From Cloeon dipterum (Eukaryota > Arthropoda > Insecta > Ephemeroptera > Baetidae): a stretch of 64,000 nucleotides of DNA. The position numbers and the translations under genes were made by a program. Positions 12,924 through 24,414 of this stretch are shown here, piece by piece (within the stretch, counting starts at the first letter, position 1; every line of letters begins with the position of its first letter). The notes under the pieces are model-generated. The model was not told the DNA's origin and made no database searches. It saw nothing but the letters and a program-made list of their open reading frames with translations. The DNA lies in the NCBI RefSeq assembly GCF_949628265.1, contig NC_088786.1, positions 3,658,001 to 3,722,000 on the forward strand, written 5' to 3'.

Positions 12924-13331
12924 CTGTCAAATCAAAACATTACCCACATTTTAGTTGTCATTAATCTGATCAACACTTTTCGCATTTCACCTTCAGTTAG
13001 TTATTTAAGCCAGCTAAAGCACAGATTGTAAGCCATAAATTATTGCTTTAAAGCCTTTGAAGAAGCTAAAGGAGTTCTGAATTCTGAAGCCCTTCGTCGT
13101 AGAACTTCAGTCACCAAAAATTTGTTATTATTATGCACAGTTTGTATCGTTGGTAAGACTTGTCCAGTAGGCCCCTCCCCCTTTTGATTTGTTATGTTTT
13201 TGTTTTGATTCTTCTCGATCGAGCTAGCAGCGCTGCGAGCACGAGTACCACACGCTTTCAACGCTATAATTTGAGCCAGCTTTATTTCTCTTCTGTTACT
13301 GAAGCAATTTATCTATTATCTACAAGGTGCT
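12924..13331. promoter_or_regulatory. Shared divergent promoter region, Pez / REXO4
   Basis: These 408 bp separate the start codons of Pez (-) and REXO4 (+), so both 5' UTRs and core promoters must lie here unless untranslated upstream exons exist. No convincing TATA box was seen. The open frames on both strands are short and unlikely to be coding. The call rests on gene arrangement alone. Confidence 0.5.
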
Positions 13332-14895
13332 ATGGCAAAATTTAAAAGTGGTACGTATGATACTTCTGCTTTATGGGGCTACATATGTATGTATCTATCA
13401 TTTATCGTCAAATTCAGGAGGCCATGAGCTCTGATGGGGAAAAACCAAAATCTATAGCGAGGCGAGGGATTTTACTACTATTTCTGATTGTGAGAACTTT
13501 GAGACCGATTTATTTTTATTTTTTACTTTTACATATATGTATACATTATAGTACTACATAATCCAGCTTTGAACCATGTCAATATTATGATAGAGGGTGG
13601 TTCCGAGATAGGCTTGTCACCTCATGTCCCCTGTCCAGGTCCTGTCTCACCTCTCCTCTGATGCACTGTTGACTATAAATTCTAACCACAAATACGTCGT
13701 TCTCTTCAATAGGCAAGGTTTCCGAGAAAGAAAAGAGGGAACCTAAAATAAACAAACCGCAGCTGAAGGCGAAGAAGATTGATTCCATTCCACCAAAGCA
13801 ACAATCTGCTAAGGAAAAAAAACAGGACCCACCAGTCAAGCAATCTTTACCTGAGCTGTCCAGCACTGTTAACTATGCATCTAGTGAAAAAGTCAAACCT
13901 TCTCAAAATTGGCTGCTTTTCAAATCAGTAAACTTTCTTGATTGTTCACTTAAAAATATTTTAAATCCTGATTTTCTTCCAGCAACTTCCTAAAAGCTCC
14001 GTGAAACCACATTTCACTAAGCGGCCTAAACTGGAGGCTAAACCTGGTGCCACTGGACCTAAAATTAAAGTTTCCAACAAGTAAGCATCATTCAACAGTG
14101 CTGAACGTAATTAAATTCACAATATTTTTGTTTGCTCTCCTTCAGCATTACGGAAATTGTGGCCATTGATTGTGAAATGGTTGGAGGAGGCGACAGTGGC
14201 AGGGATAACATTTTGGCTCGCGTTTCTGTGGTGAATAAATACAATGAGGTACTCTATGACACATTCGTGAAGCCAAGAGAACAAGTCACTGACTACAGGA
14301 CTCAATATTCTGGTGTCCGCGAGTCTGATCTCCAGAATGGTAAGGAATCACTGATAAATTAAGCAATTGTTGCTTCCATGGTGTTGTTTCAGGCGTAGAA
14401 TTTTTGGAAGCCCAGAAGAAGGTTGCATCTCTTATCGACAACAAAACTTTAGTCGGCCATGATGTGAAGAATGACCTTAAGGTTCTCTTCTTGGGTCATC
14501 CTCGAAACAAAATCAGAGACACAGTGAAGTAAGTTCATTTTAATTCAGTGTATTTGAATATTTTTAATGTTAACTTTCTTTTGCTAGGTACAAACCATTT
14601 AAACAGTTGAAATCTGGCAAACCAAGTCTCAAATTTTTGGCTGAAAAAATTCTTGGAGTCAAAATCCAAACTGGAGAACACAACTCGGTAGGACTGAATC
14701 AAATTAAGTCTTTATGCAAATAAAATTATAAAAATTTTATTTTAGGTTGAGGATGCCAAAGCTGCCATGAGTTTATACATGATGCACCAAAAGGCGTGGG
14801 AAAGACTGAGAAAGGAGAAGAAAGAGCCCAGAGACAAGCCTGCCAACAAAGGTCGACTGCGGCGAAACTGGGAAAGAGCTAACAAATCGAAATAG
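13332..14895 (+). CDS. REXO4: RNA exonuclease 4 (DEDDh 3'-5' exonuclease)
   Basis: Seven exons give 303 aa: 13332-13350, 13713-13927, 13983-14080, 14146-14339, 14393-14528, 14588-14687 and 14746-14895. The first exon holds only 19 nt (MAKFKS). A basic, lysine-rich N-terminal part includes NWLLFK, a motif also near the N-terminus of vertebrate REXO4. The exonuclease domain starts at about residue 112 with Exo [11 protein letters not shown] (Asp119, Glu121), Exo [16 protein letters not shown] (Asp203) and Exo III HNSVEDA (His252, Asp257), a full DEDDh set. RDTVKYKPFK and [13 protein letters not shown] are strongly REXO4-like. The yeast relative Rex4 is a nucleolar protein acting in pre-rRNA processing, so a similar role is likely. 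The C-terminus is basic. Its stop codon is 12 bp from that of AFG2B on the other strand, so the two 3' UTRs must overlap. Confidence 0.95.
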
Positions 14896-14907
14896 AGTTT
14901 TGTTTCA

Positions 14908-17364
14908 TTAAAAACTGTCTTTGTCTGGTTTGTAATTCTTGTACCATTCCAACCATTTGGTTGACAGCGACGGTTTCATGTTTTTCAAAACATGGACAAA
15001 GTGTTCATTTCTAACTGCAGGCACATCCATCCCATCTGTCGTCAGAGCGTAGAGGGCAGCCTAAATAATTCTTATAGAAATTTCTGCATAAAGAATTCGG
15101 CAGGAGAGTACCTCTTGGCACAAGTTTTGAAGATCAGCTCCAGAGAAGAGCGCTGTGTTTGCAGCGATGAATTTTAATTCCAAATCACTAGCCACGGCCA
15201 TTTGAGACGTCACAGTTTCCAAAATCATTTTCCTGCTGTCCAAGTCTGGTGCTGGCACGTGTAACACGTGATCAAAGCGGCCAGGACGCAAGAGAGCAGC
15301 GTCAACGAGGTCGGGTCTGTTGGTGGCTGCCACCACCAGCACTCCGCCTTCTGTCGACGGCGCAATCAAGCCATCCATTTCCACCAGCACGGTGGCCAAA
15401 ACTCTTTCTTGCACGCCATTCTGAATCTGTCCATGGCCTCTGTGTCCAACCAGAGCATCTGTGGATGAATAATAAGCGCGTTTGAAAGACTTAAAAGAAG
15501 GATTTCCTACCAATTTCGTCAATAAAGAGCACAGATGGGGCAGCAGACCTGGCTCTTCGGAAGAGAGCTGCGATGCTCTTCTCAGATTCGCCCACAAGTG
15601 ATGAGTACAATTCAGCAGCTGACACGGCCATGAATGATTTGCCCGTCATCGAGGCAATAGCTTTCACCATAGAGGTTTTGGCACAACCCGGAGGGCCAAA
15701 GAGCAGAACTCCTGATATTTATTTGTGATTGTGCATAGGAGTAAATTTAGGAAATAATTATTACCTTTCGGTCTAGGGATTCCCATCCTTTGGAAGGCCT
15801 CTGGGTGACACAGAGGCCATTCAATGAGCATCTTGAGTTTCGTTTTGATTTCTTTCAAGCCACCAATGCGCTCCATGGTCATTGGCTCTGTCGTCACGAC
15901 TCCCAAGCCCCCTCTGAGGGAAGCTGGTCTCATTCCTGCTACAACCGCCCTGAGCTCAGCTAAAAAGTCCACCTCTGTTGTTCCTTTCTGTTTCCTGAAG
16001 ATCCTAAGACCTGTCTTTTGGGACAACGAGCACAAGTCGGCTAAAATATATCCCGGCGTCAATTTTGACCCTTCCGAGGAGAGCAGATCCAGTAATTTTT
16101 GGTCCTACAAAAGACTGAAATTTGCAGTTGGTGTAGAATATTTTCCTATTGATTTTACCTCCATGAAAGGTGCTAATAAGCTCTTCAACATGATTTTTCT
16201 TTCTGCTTCAGAGGGCGGTCCGATGCAAATTTCAGTTTCTACTCTGCCAGCTCTGAGGATTGAAGGGTCTATGTTTGTTGGTTTAGCAGTCACTGCGATG
16301 ACCAAAAGAGAAGAAAATTCTTCCTGCTCCAGCAAAGAAGCCATTTGCATGACCATTCTTCGTGAGTGGCTTGGAGTAGAGTCGTTGATTTTCGGGCAGA
16401 TTGCTTCAATGTGGTCAATGATCACGGCACCTCTATTTAGTTTCTTCACAGTTTCAAAATGGGCTCTCATTTTCCTTTCAGCCTCTCCTGGCTTAGACTC
16501 AGCAAAGGTTCCTCCAGACACAAAGATTGTACTCAGGTTGTTCCTTTGGCACACTTGTTCGACGAGGACGGTTTTTCCACAGCCAGATGGTCCTGACACC
16601 AGCACCTGTAACCGCAATATTTAAAAGCCTGTAGGTTGAGAATAAAGGGATGTAACTTTGTTCAATTTATGCTTCCCCTCCACAAATCCCTGGACCAGTC
16701 CGTTGAGCTTTTCAAATGGCGTAGAAAGTCCAAGAGCAAGTTTGTAATCCTTGATCGAAAGCATTCTTTCATACGATTGAAAATCAATCACATTTTGAAC
16801 TACAATTTTGGTGCTTTTGCGAATCCTGCCGAGACAGCCGTTCAACTTGTTACAATTAAAAACGAGGTATTTTATGTGTTGCAAATCTAAGCCGTCTAAA
16901 TCTACGAGGCACCGCTGCGTCACTAAGAACAAATTTTTGCTGAGCACAGAACTCAAAACTCTTTCGAATGTTGGTATTTGTGAGTTCCAAACAGAAGCAT
17001 TTTCGACAGTGTCAAAAATTACAGTCACTTTGGCATTTGCAACGGTTTTATTGCACTGATCTAATAATTTAATTTGACCAATGTCAATGTTTCCAGAGAG
17101 TTGTTTTTCGGGCAGCTGCATTGGCAGTCCATACTTTCCAACTTGGACAGAAGAAATGTCGAAAACTGTCCTATCACAGCGGCAATATTTTGGATGAAGC
17201 AACGGGTCCGTGGCAATCTCACACACAGACGTAAACTTATCAGACCAAGGAACCAATGCAAATTTGCATGAGCTCTCAGACAGTTCAACACAGTTGTGCT
17301 CGAACCGTTGAATTTTTCCATGAAATCGTTCCAGTGAAGTGTGAATTAATCCTTTGGATGTCAT
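14908..17364 (-). CDS. AFG2B: AFG2B / SPATA5L1-type tandem AAA+ ATPase
   Basis: Six exons give 731 aa: 16657-17364, 16159-16605, 15765-16104, 15511-15711, 15112-15458 and 14908-15060. The length is close to human SPATA5L1 (753 aa). An N-terminal domain of about 230 residues precedes D1, whose Walker A is GPSGCGKT (241-248). D1 Walker B reads VIIDHIEAI, with His301 where the catalytic Glu normally sits. D2 has Walker A GPPGCAKT (504-511), the form seen in SPATA5L1, intact Walker B LFIDEID (Asp563-Glu564), AATNRPD and LLRPGRFD. The second region of homology ends with SGADLQNLCQEAA. In humans AFG2B works with AFG2A and partners in recycling pre-60S factors, so a role in cytoplasmic ribosome maturation is inferred. 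AFG2A was considered, but the short N-terminus and D2 sequence fit AFG2B better. Intron 1 is only 51 nt. Confidence 0.9.
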
Positions 17365-18186
17365 CTTTAACCGCGCTGAGTAGTTAGGACGAACGATTCT
17401 TTCTGAAAAGGAGAACGAAATTAATCTTTAATATTAGACGCTCCTTTTACTACATTTTGTTTACGTTATCATTAGAAAATTAAAGAAACACGCAGAGTTT
17501 TAAGCAATTTTTTGCTTTTTAAGAACCTCACTAGGCACGAATAGGGAGGACAAAATTAACAAAACCTATATAAATTATAGTTGCTGATTCCTTTTCCCAC
17601 CAAATTTGGGTGCACCTCTAAATTAATATGTATCATATGCACTAAAATAATCAACGATAATAAGAGGAGATGAGAGAGATGAACGATCATGATAATTAAA
17701 CACATGAAAAATGTGGTCCAGACCAGCACAGGACTATGTATGATACAATACATAGAATGGAAAGAACCGACTTGCAGCTCACAGGTCACGCATCTTGCAA
17801 GCGAGCAGCACTTAAGATCCTTAAAACCTAACTTTACTAACTTTAATTTGATTTGTTTACAATTATTTGCAGGCAACTCAACACACATGGCTAGTGCGGC
17901 GCTCACACCTGGCCTGCACCTGGCTCACACCGACTCACATCAACATCAACACCACAACCACATGGCCTGTGCCCCACCCACTAATTCAGAACTTTTTCGG
18001 TATGATTGGTTCTAAAATTTCTATTGACCAATGAGAACGAAGAATGAGCCAGAATGAGCCAAATTGAACCAGCTGATAGAAAGCGTGGTAAAACAAACCA
18101 AGATATCACAACAAGTTGAGTGTGGACCTAAAAAAGCACTCCAGCTTCTGAGCTCGAAATTTCTCGCTAGCGATTTGATTATAAAC
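17365..18186. promoter_or_regulatory. Divergent intergenic region, AFG2B / KAT14
   Basis: 822 bp between divergent start codons. Part is presumably 5' UTR of KAT14: the reading frame stays open upstream of its first ATG to about 18064 but contains no ATG. No TATA box or other named element was recognised. Both genes look like broadly expressed housekeeping genes. Confidence 0.4.
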
Positions 18187-20567
18187 ATGGAAAGCATTGA
18201 ATTTTCAAAATGTTCGAGGTGTTTAGAAATGGAATCAAAGGAATCGTCGGCACTGCAATGCTCGGTGTGCTCAATTTGGTGTCACCTCACTTGCATCGAC
18301 AACAAATCGCCGGTTTTCCTTCAGGATGCATTTTTTACTTTCACTTGCGATAACTGCTCGGATAATGGTCAAGATAAATTAATTAGAGACTCCGCTCGTT
18401 GGTAATCATTTTTTTAACTTGCTAGTTACCATACTAATTTTACAAGATAAAGTCACAGCATTTTCTCCTTTTCAGGAAGAACATCGTGATTTTAATATTG
18501 TATAACCTACATCACCAACACTTCAGCAAAAGTCGACGGGGTTATTTCCAGTACAGGAGCCAAATAACTGAAATGATTAACACTAATTGGAGATTTTTAT
18601 TTCCTCCGGATGCGTAAGTCTTGAAAATACTTTTAGATTTCACTGGATTGTGGTTTAACTTTTATTTGCTTCTTGTGAACAGAAATAATACTTATTACTT
18701 TATAAAAAATTGAACATCCTTTTTAGCTTCAAGAAAAACAAAGCTCCCCATGGTGTAGTGTCCAACCAGCTGACTCACAATACCCACATATTTGTAAGTG
18801 GCACCAGCGTGGTGGGAGAATCTGGATGGTGGAGGTTGGTTGATCCAAGCCTCAGTCCACTGTACCTTTCAAAATTGAAAAGTAAATCTCGTCTCTTAGT
18901 ATATATTTTAAGTTCTTATTAATCATAAAACCAACTTTCAGAGGGGACTGCTGCTGTAGTTAATTCTGATGATCAGCCAGCACGGCCTCAAACAAATATG
19001 CTGTCGGTCTCGAGTTCTTTGATTGAGAACCAAACTAGCTTCACTCTGCCAGATATTCTGCTGGAAAAGGATGGAATCGACAGTGATATGGAGATTGATC
19101 CGCCAAGCTCCCCTTCAAAAATACAGAATTCAGATCCCCTTGATATTCTTTCATTTTTGGAATCTGAAGACACTCAAACCAAAACAATCCCTGATGCAGA
19201 AGACAGCACTGTTTCCCAAAGTTTGCAAGATGAGCCTCAGAGTAAAATTCGCTGATGTGCCATACATTTGTAATCTAGCAATTTGTAACTTAGGCGAGCC
19301 AGAGAAGCCAGCCAAAGTGCCTGTGCAACCAACGGCAGAAGCAGAGCCTGTAACGAAATTCAGGCCTATGACCCAATACGAAGAGGTGCATCTGATGCAT
19401 CGACTGGAGCGGGCTGGACCTTTACCGACCAGCAAAGCTCACAGGCTGTATAGGAAGTTGGTAGTACGCAATTTGCAGAGGAAAAATGGACTGCCCTTGT
19501 TCAATCTCGCCTGTTCTCCTACGGGACACACGTTGAATGACCCTTCCCTGAGCAACGATCCAAAGTTTGCCAGAATTTTGGACCGATTCAACGTAATTTA
19601 CTGTCTGTATGTGTTGAAACTAGCAAATTATTATTATTTTATTTTAAGGTATCATCGTCACAGTTGAAAAACGTAGACAACAACAGTCTGTCTTTCATGA
19701 CTCGGTTGATGGGGATGATAGAGCCCGCCAGCTTCAAAAGCCCCAACACTGGCAGGTATAATTTTTAGCTAGAAGTCTCAGCCAGCCGCCGGTGAAAATG
19801 GCCAGCCGTCGCCTTAAATCTCGCGGCCGAGACCTCTATTTTTAGCTAATTATAAGCATTTTAACCTGACACCATAACTTTTCAAGGCTTTTGAAACCAT
19901 ACATCATGAGGGAGGACTGCTCAAAATTTCCTTGGGTGAAGTTGATGAATGAGCTGGTGAACAAAGTCAACAAAAATGAGCCAGAACGCCTACCGTCCAA
20001 GAATTCTACACTTGATTACTGTTATGTCCGGCCTCAACACATCCCGGCAGTTAACAGTTTGTGCAGGGAAAACTTTTGGCCAGGAATAGACAGTACGTGA
20101 TTTTTAGGCTTTAAATAAGAGTAGCGTCTCTATTATAAATATATTCCCTTTTAGTGTCTGAAGCATTGCAATACCCTGAATTCTCCTGCGTTGCCCTTTA
20201 CAAAAAATTAGTTGTTGGATTCGCTTTTTTGGTTGACACCGCCATGAATGAGTCATACATAACATTCCTGTACGTCCGACCTGAGTGGAGACGGGGTGGC
20301 GTTGCCACATTCATGCTTTACCATCTAATCCAGGTAAACTCCAATTAAATTTCAAATTTTATTTGAAAGGTTTAATCTCTTTTGTTTGCGCAGACTTGCA
20401 TGGGAAAAGACGTCACTCTGCACGTTTCAGCAACAAATCCAGCTCTGATTCTGTACCAGCGCTTTGGTTTTAAAGTAGAGGAGTTTGTGCAGGACTTTTA
20501 TGAGAAATATTTACCTGCAGACTCAAAAGAATGTACGCACGCTTTTTTCTTGCGCCTCAGCAGGTGA
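18187..20567 (+). CDS. KAT14: KAT14 / CSRP2BP (Atac2) histone acetyltransferase of the ATAC complex
   Basis: Nine exons give 590 aa: 18187-18401, 18476-18613, 18727-18881, 18942-19241, 19294-19592, 19649-19755, 19887-20092, 20155-20333 and 20394-20567. The first ATG of the open frame is used. The N-terminus has a PHD-like cysteine cluster (CSRC, CSVC, WCHLTC, CDNC), then the KAT14-type block RRGYFQYR and GWWRLV. A Ser/Asp-rich linker follows. The C-terminal half has the family's MHRLERAGPLP-like segment and a GNAT domain: VRPEWRRGGVA is the acetyl-CoA binding motif A, followed by LHVSATNPALILYQRFGF and the end FFLRLSR. Drosophila Atac2 acetylates histone H4 within the nuclear ATAC complex. 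The protein is shorter than human KAT14 (782 aa), mainly in the linker. The sixth intron carries a fragment of repeat family 1. A possible polyadenylation signal AATAAA is at 20569-20574. Confidence 0.93.
19768..19838 (+). repeat. Dispersed repeat family 1, copy C (fragment)
   Basis: A 70-bp GC-rich piece within KAT14 intron 6 (19756-19886). It shares CAGCCGCCGG and then a CTTAAATCTCGCGGC..GAGACCTC end with copy A at 3840-3905, in the same orientation. It appears to hold only one end of the unit. Confidence 0.6.
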
Positions 20568-20832
20568 AAATAAAAGTCCAATTTTTAGACTAAATACTCT
20601 CATTTATTTATATCGACAGTTGCAAAAATAGAGAAGTTTTGTCATGGAATACGGCCACATATATATAGGGATACATAATATATAGTTTTTGGCACGTTTT
20701 TAATTAAAGCACTTGAAAGACAACTTATCAACACGCCTTATGAAAATAATTATTTCACAATCATACAACAGATCTCTTTGGAATAATTAGAGAGCGTAAA
20801 ACATTGCATTTCACATCACATAAAGGCACCTT

Positions 20833-23800
20833 TCAGACAACCACTGTCGCACTGGTACTGCTATTATTAACAATAATTGCTTCATCGTCCCCTGAGAGCA
20901 ATATTTCAGACTCTGATTCTTCAGGCACTCCAGTATTCCGAGAAGCATTTTGCATTCTAAATCTAGCACGATCAAATATCCTTCGCCCTGTTCCTGTTGA
21001 CCTTGGCTTAGGCACTTCGCTGGAAGAGCTGTGGTGCATCAAGAAATTGTCGGTCACCCAGAACATCAAAATCTGTAAAATGGCTTTAGCTACAGTATGC
21101 CTAGTAAATAGTAAGTTTCAAACTCACGTTCACAAAAAAAGGGATGATCAGCATAACTAGGGTAACTTCAACCTTAGGATTTCCAACCGGTGCAAGGATC
21201 AATTTGCTGACACCCTCCCAAAACTTAAATTGGACCAAGAGGGTTATAAACACTTTTTCTACAATCATAAGCAATATGTAGACTCCGCATTGGGCGAGCC
21301 ATGCTTTTGGTGACGGTGGTTTGCCTGCGACATGAATTATTGATTTCAGTTTCGTTTTGATAACAAAAACCTGGCAGTTTACCATATTCCCCGAAATTAA
21401 TCAGATCCCACTGTTTCGCTTTTGCTAAAAATTGAGAGCATTTAATGCCAGCATAGATGATGAGTAGTCCGAGTGAAGAGTCAAGCAGGAAGCTTATTAT
21501 ATACCTGCAAAAACCGTGGCGTTGCTTTTAAACATGACAAACGCATCTTTAAATAAAAACTCACCAAGTGCAAGCATCACCCACAAATTGACTGGCCAAA
21601 TACACATTTACCATGTGGACAACTAAAGCGCCTGCTCCTTGTTTGGACGTGTCGTAAAACCAAATGAGCCATGGTCTTCTCGTAGCACTTGGTTCGCAGA
21701 ATCTCTTTACTGAAAATCAGAGACGAAATTATTGAGGCGACAAAAATTGATTTCTTAATGCAATTTAGATTCACAAATTTTAAGTCTTTATGCTTAAAAT
21801 GAATTAAAATATTCAATAAGCAAAATAGTCTATCAAGCTGCTGATTTTTTTAATTAAGAGCTCTGGAATTTCACCATGATACGAATCAGGATTAAAATGG
21901 AAAATGGGAGAGATGCATGAAAAAGGTAAAATAGACAAGCAGAAGCAGCATAAACCCAAAAAACAAAATAATGATTTCATGTTGTCATTGCCGCAGATAA
22001 AGTAAGTTGATTCTCTTTATATTTTAAATAATTCTATAGTGAGAATACTTCAGACGAATATAATATCTATTATACGGTTTTATTATTCGCGGTCAAAGTA
22101 GTGCCGTAATAGGGCAATAATTTATGCCAGGCGCTGAAATTGCGGCTGGAGGGCGCCCGACCTAACAATAAGGGGCACCACAAGGCCAACGTTAAATGAA
22201 AGGGAGGCGCGGGGACCCCCGGGGAATGCCCACTATGGGCAGTCCAATACTGAGAAAGAGAATTTTTTATTCCTTTAGAAGTTTAGAACCACTTTCGTGT
22301 TTTGGTGATTGGTCCCAATAACACCGCCGAGCGGATAAAAAGGGGTCCCAGTGGCCGCAGAGGCGCATTGGGCCTGATGCGTGGCCATCTTCTCGCCTCC
22401 TCGCACCGGGGTTTTTAATTGAAACGCCAGACATTTCTCTATAAGGCCGCGAAAACCAGCATCGACGAGTCCTCCAAGCCTGTTGAGCTATTTGAATTCA
22501 AGTCGCTTAATTAACCACATTTTGCCATCAATTGATAATTCACGAACTAAAAAAATGAAACATAAATATAAATTTCATATTATACTGAATAACAATAAAA
22601 TCAATTGTAATCCAGGCCTGAAGAGAAAATTATTAATATTGTCGAAAAGTGATAAAGCGAATAATTAAACGTTATAGTTTCTTAATTAGTTTCTTAAGAC
22701 TGCTTACTTAGCAATTAATAATTTTTATAATAATGCACCTAAGGTTTTATTTGGTACTATTTCAGTGTTCTGTCGGTCTGTGTTCCCGCGCCCAAGAGAG
22801 ATGCTAGTTGGCTACACTGCGCATAAGAAAGAGAAAAGCCATAATATAGGCGTGGTATATTTTGATTCGGATTCAAAGCTGTCACTCTCCATAATAGGAT
22901 AAAATCATTACTTCCATTCGAAATCGAAACTATAAAAGGTGAGTGTTTCCATCCAGCTGTTAACCAATCTAAAAACGAAAAAATTACCAAATTTAAAATT
23001 GTATGATAGTGACAGAGAGGAATTTTAATCAACAAAACTTGCTCTAGTTCAGAATTCGGAATGGCCTCAGCTTCAAGCACAAGTGCTAGGAGTTTATTCG
23101 CCGAGTCGAAGAGTCGTCTTGCAGACCGGGTGCAAGTGAACGTGAACAACATTGCGTCGGTGGCGCGCCAGATTAGCAGAGGCTCCAGGGCCAGCGAGGC
23201 CGTGGTGCACAGCGCCAAAGCGTTCTGTCAGCAGGAGCAGGCCGTGGCCAACTCTGAAGACAACCTCAAGAAGATGACTTTGGCTGTGGCCCACTTGGGA
23301 TACCAGTACGAGGCCATTAACAAGAATTGCATGCTCCTCGAAGACGTCAAGGAGCAAGTGCGTGCAATGCAAAGATGAGACATTTTACCTTTCCAACCGC
23401 AAAGAGTTGAGCAACCAGAGTGACTCAAGTTTTGTGTTTGTGGTTAGAAAAAAAGACAGTCTTCTAGAAGCGAATCCTGTGATGCTTTTCAACTATGGTT
23501 TTTTTATCTGAATAAATTTATTATCAGTTACTTTGTTTGATATTACGTTGCATATTTTACTTTTTTATTTCGTCCACCACTTGGTAATTTTTTTGGTGCA
23601 CAAAGATTTAATTTTTTTCGCTCCTTGTGCCCTTTGAGTGTGCGCTCTATATTTTTAGGAAATCGTGCAATTAATGGAGTAACAACACAAATTTATAAGT
23701 ACAAGAGAAAATCATTACGATCGAGTAAATGCAATTATGAGAAATGAGGTTCATTGTGAAAAAAAATAGAAAAGGAACGTGTGTTCAATTTACTTAGCCA

Positions 23801-24414
23801 GGCTGTCTGAATGAAATTTTAGGCGCATTAATTTAAGTGCTAAATAAAAAGAGAATGCCGCCTAAATTGCCCAAATTTGCACGCGATCGTATTATACGCC
23901 CATTGTATGCTTAATGGATGGATGACACACATTTTTTCGAAACTAAATTTAGACAGTCCTTGAACAAGGTATGTACAAAATAAAACATAAATAATCAAGT
24001 TACGAAATAGTAAGAGTAATAAAATTTCCCATTCATTGTGCGTGTTTATGGAGCAGAAAACCGTGCTGTGAACTTCGCAAATCAAAAATACACAACGCAA
24101 CCACAATTTTTAATGAATTTAGCAACACCCACAATTTTTTTCGAACCCAGAACTAATTAAAAAATGCATAAAACCTTTTTTGTGAATGAATATCTACATA
24201 TTATTAATGAAATTAATCAAATCCATGATGAAAAAAATATTAAATTCAAATTCATAATTTAAATTAGCTCACAAATCAAACACATGAAAGCCAGGGCCGC
24301 AAGGAGGGCTTGGACTGTCCATCCAAACACGTCAGTGAGGTTGTCCTTGCCACAGCTGTTTATCCCCTCGGGATGGACCTGCCTTCTCCAGGGTGTCAAA
24401 TCAGTCTTGTCCAT
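20833..24414 (-). CDS. STIMATE: STIMATE / TMEM110 ER membrane regulator of store-operated Ca2+ entry
   Basis: Five exons give 281 aa (human 294): 24273-24414, 21565-21709, 21383-21504, 21128-21324 and 20833-21072. The short first exon was found 2.6 kb upstream: its FGWTVQALLAALAFMCLI aligns with the first TM of human STIMATE, and its phase completes the Leu before KRFCEP. Other matches are RRPWLIWFYDTSKQ, SFLLDSSLGLLIIYAG, FGEYGKPP, MIVEK, PFFVN and MFWVTDNFLM, followed by the conserved acidic tail motif EESESEILLSGDDE. There are four or five TM segments with a cytoplasmic C-terminus. In mammals STIMATE binds STIM1 at ER-plasma membrane junctions and promotes its activation. The lysine-rich C-terminal extension of the human protein is absent. 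Intron 1 contains BORCS7 on the other strand. The stop is 265 bp from the convergent KAT14 stop. Confidence 0.93.
23061..23378 (+). CDS. BORCS7: BORC complex subunit 7 homologue
   Basis: A single-exon gene of 105 aa, the usual length for BORCS7. Matching stretches include KGSRSSE-like RGSRASE, a QEQAVANSEDNLKKM block like human HSEDSLRKM, and HLGYQYEAINKN like HLQYQQEAIQKN. It is mostly alpha-helical and has no TM segment. BORC sits on the cytosolic face of lysosomes, where it recruits Arl8 and kinesin for outward lysosome movement. The gene lies wholly inside STIMATE intron 1 on the opposite strand. TATAAAAGG occurs at about 22932, and AATAAA at 23511-23516 may serve polyadenylation. Intronless structure could reflect an old retrocopy that became the functional gene, but there is no A-tail or flanking repeat to show this. 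Confidence 0.88.
   Translation: MASASSTSARSLFAESKSRLADRVQVNVNNIASVARQISRGSRASEAVVHSAKAFCQQEQAVANSEDNLKKMTLAVAHLGYQYEAINKNCMLLEDVKEQVRAMQR

Noticed and set aside
15824-16624. 266-codon plus-strand open frame
   Set aside because: It is antisense to AFG2B exons 2-3. The minus strand carries clear AAA motifs, so this is a shadow.
22370-22425. Candidate STIMATE first exon starting MATHQAQC
   Set aside because: It does not match the first TM of the family, whereas the exon at 24273-24414 matches and has the right phase.
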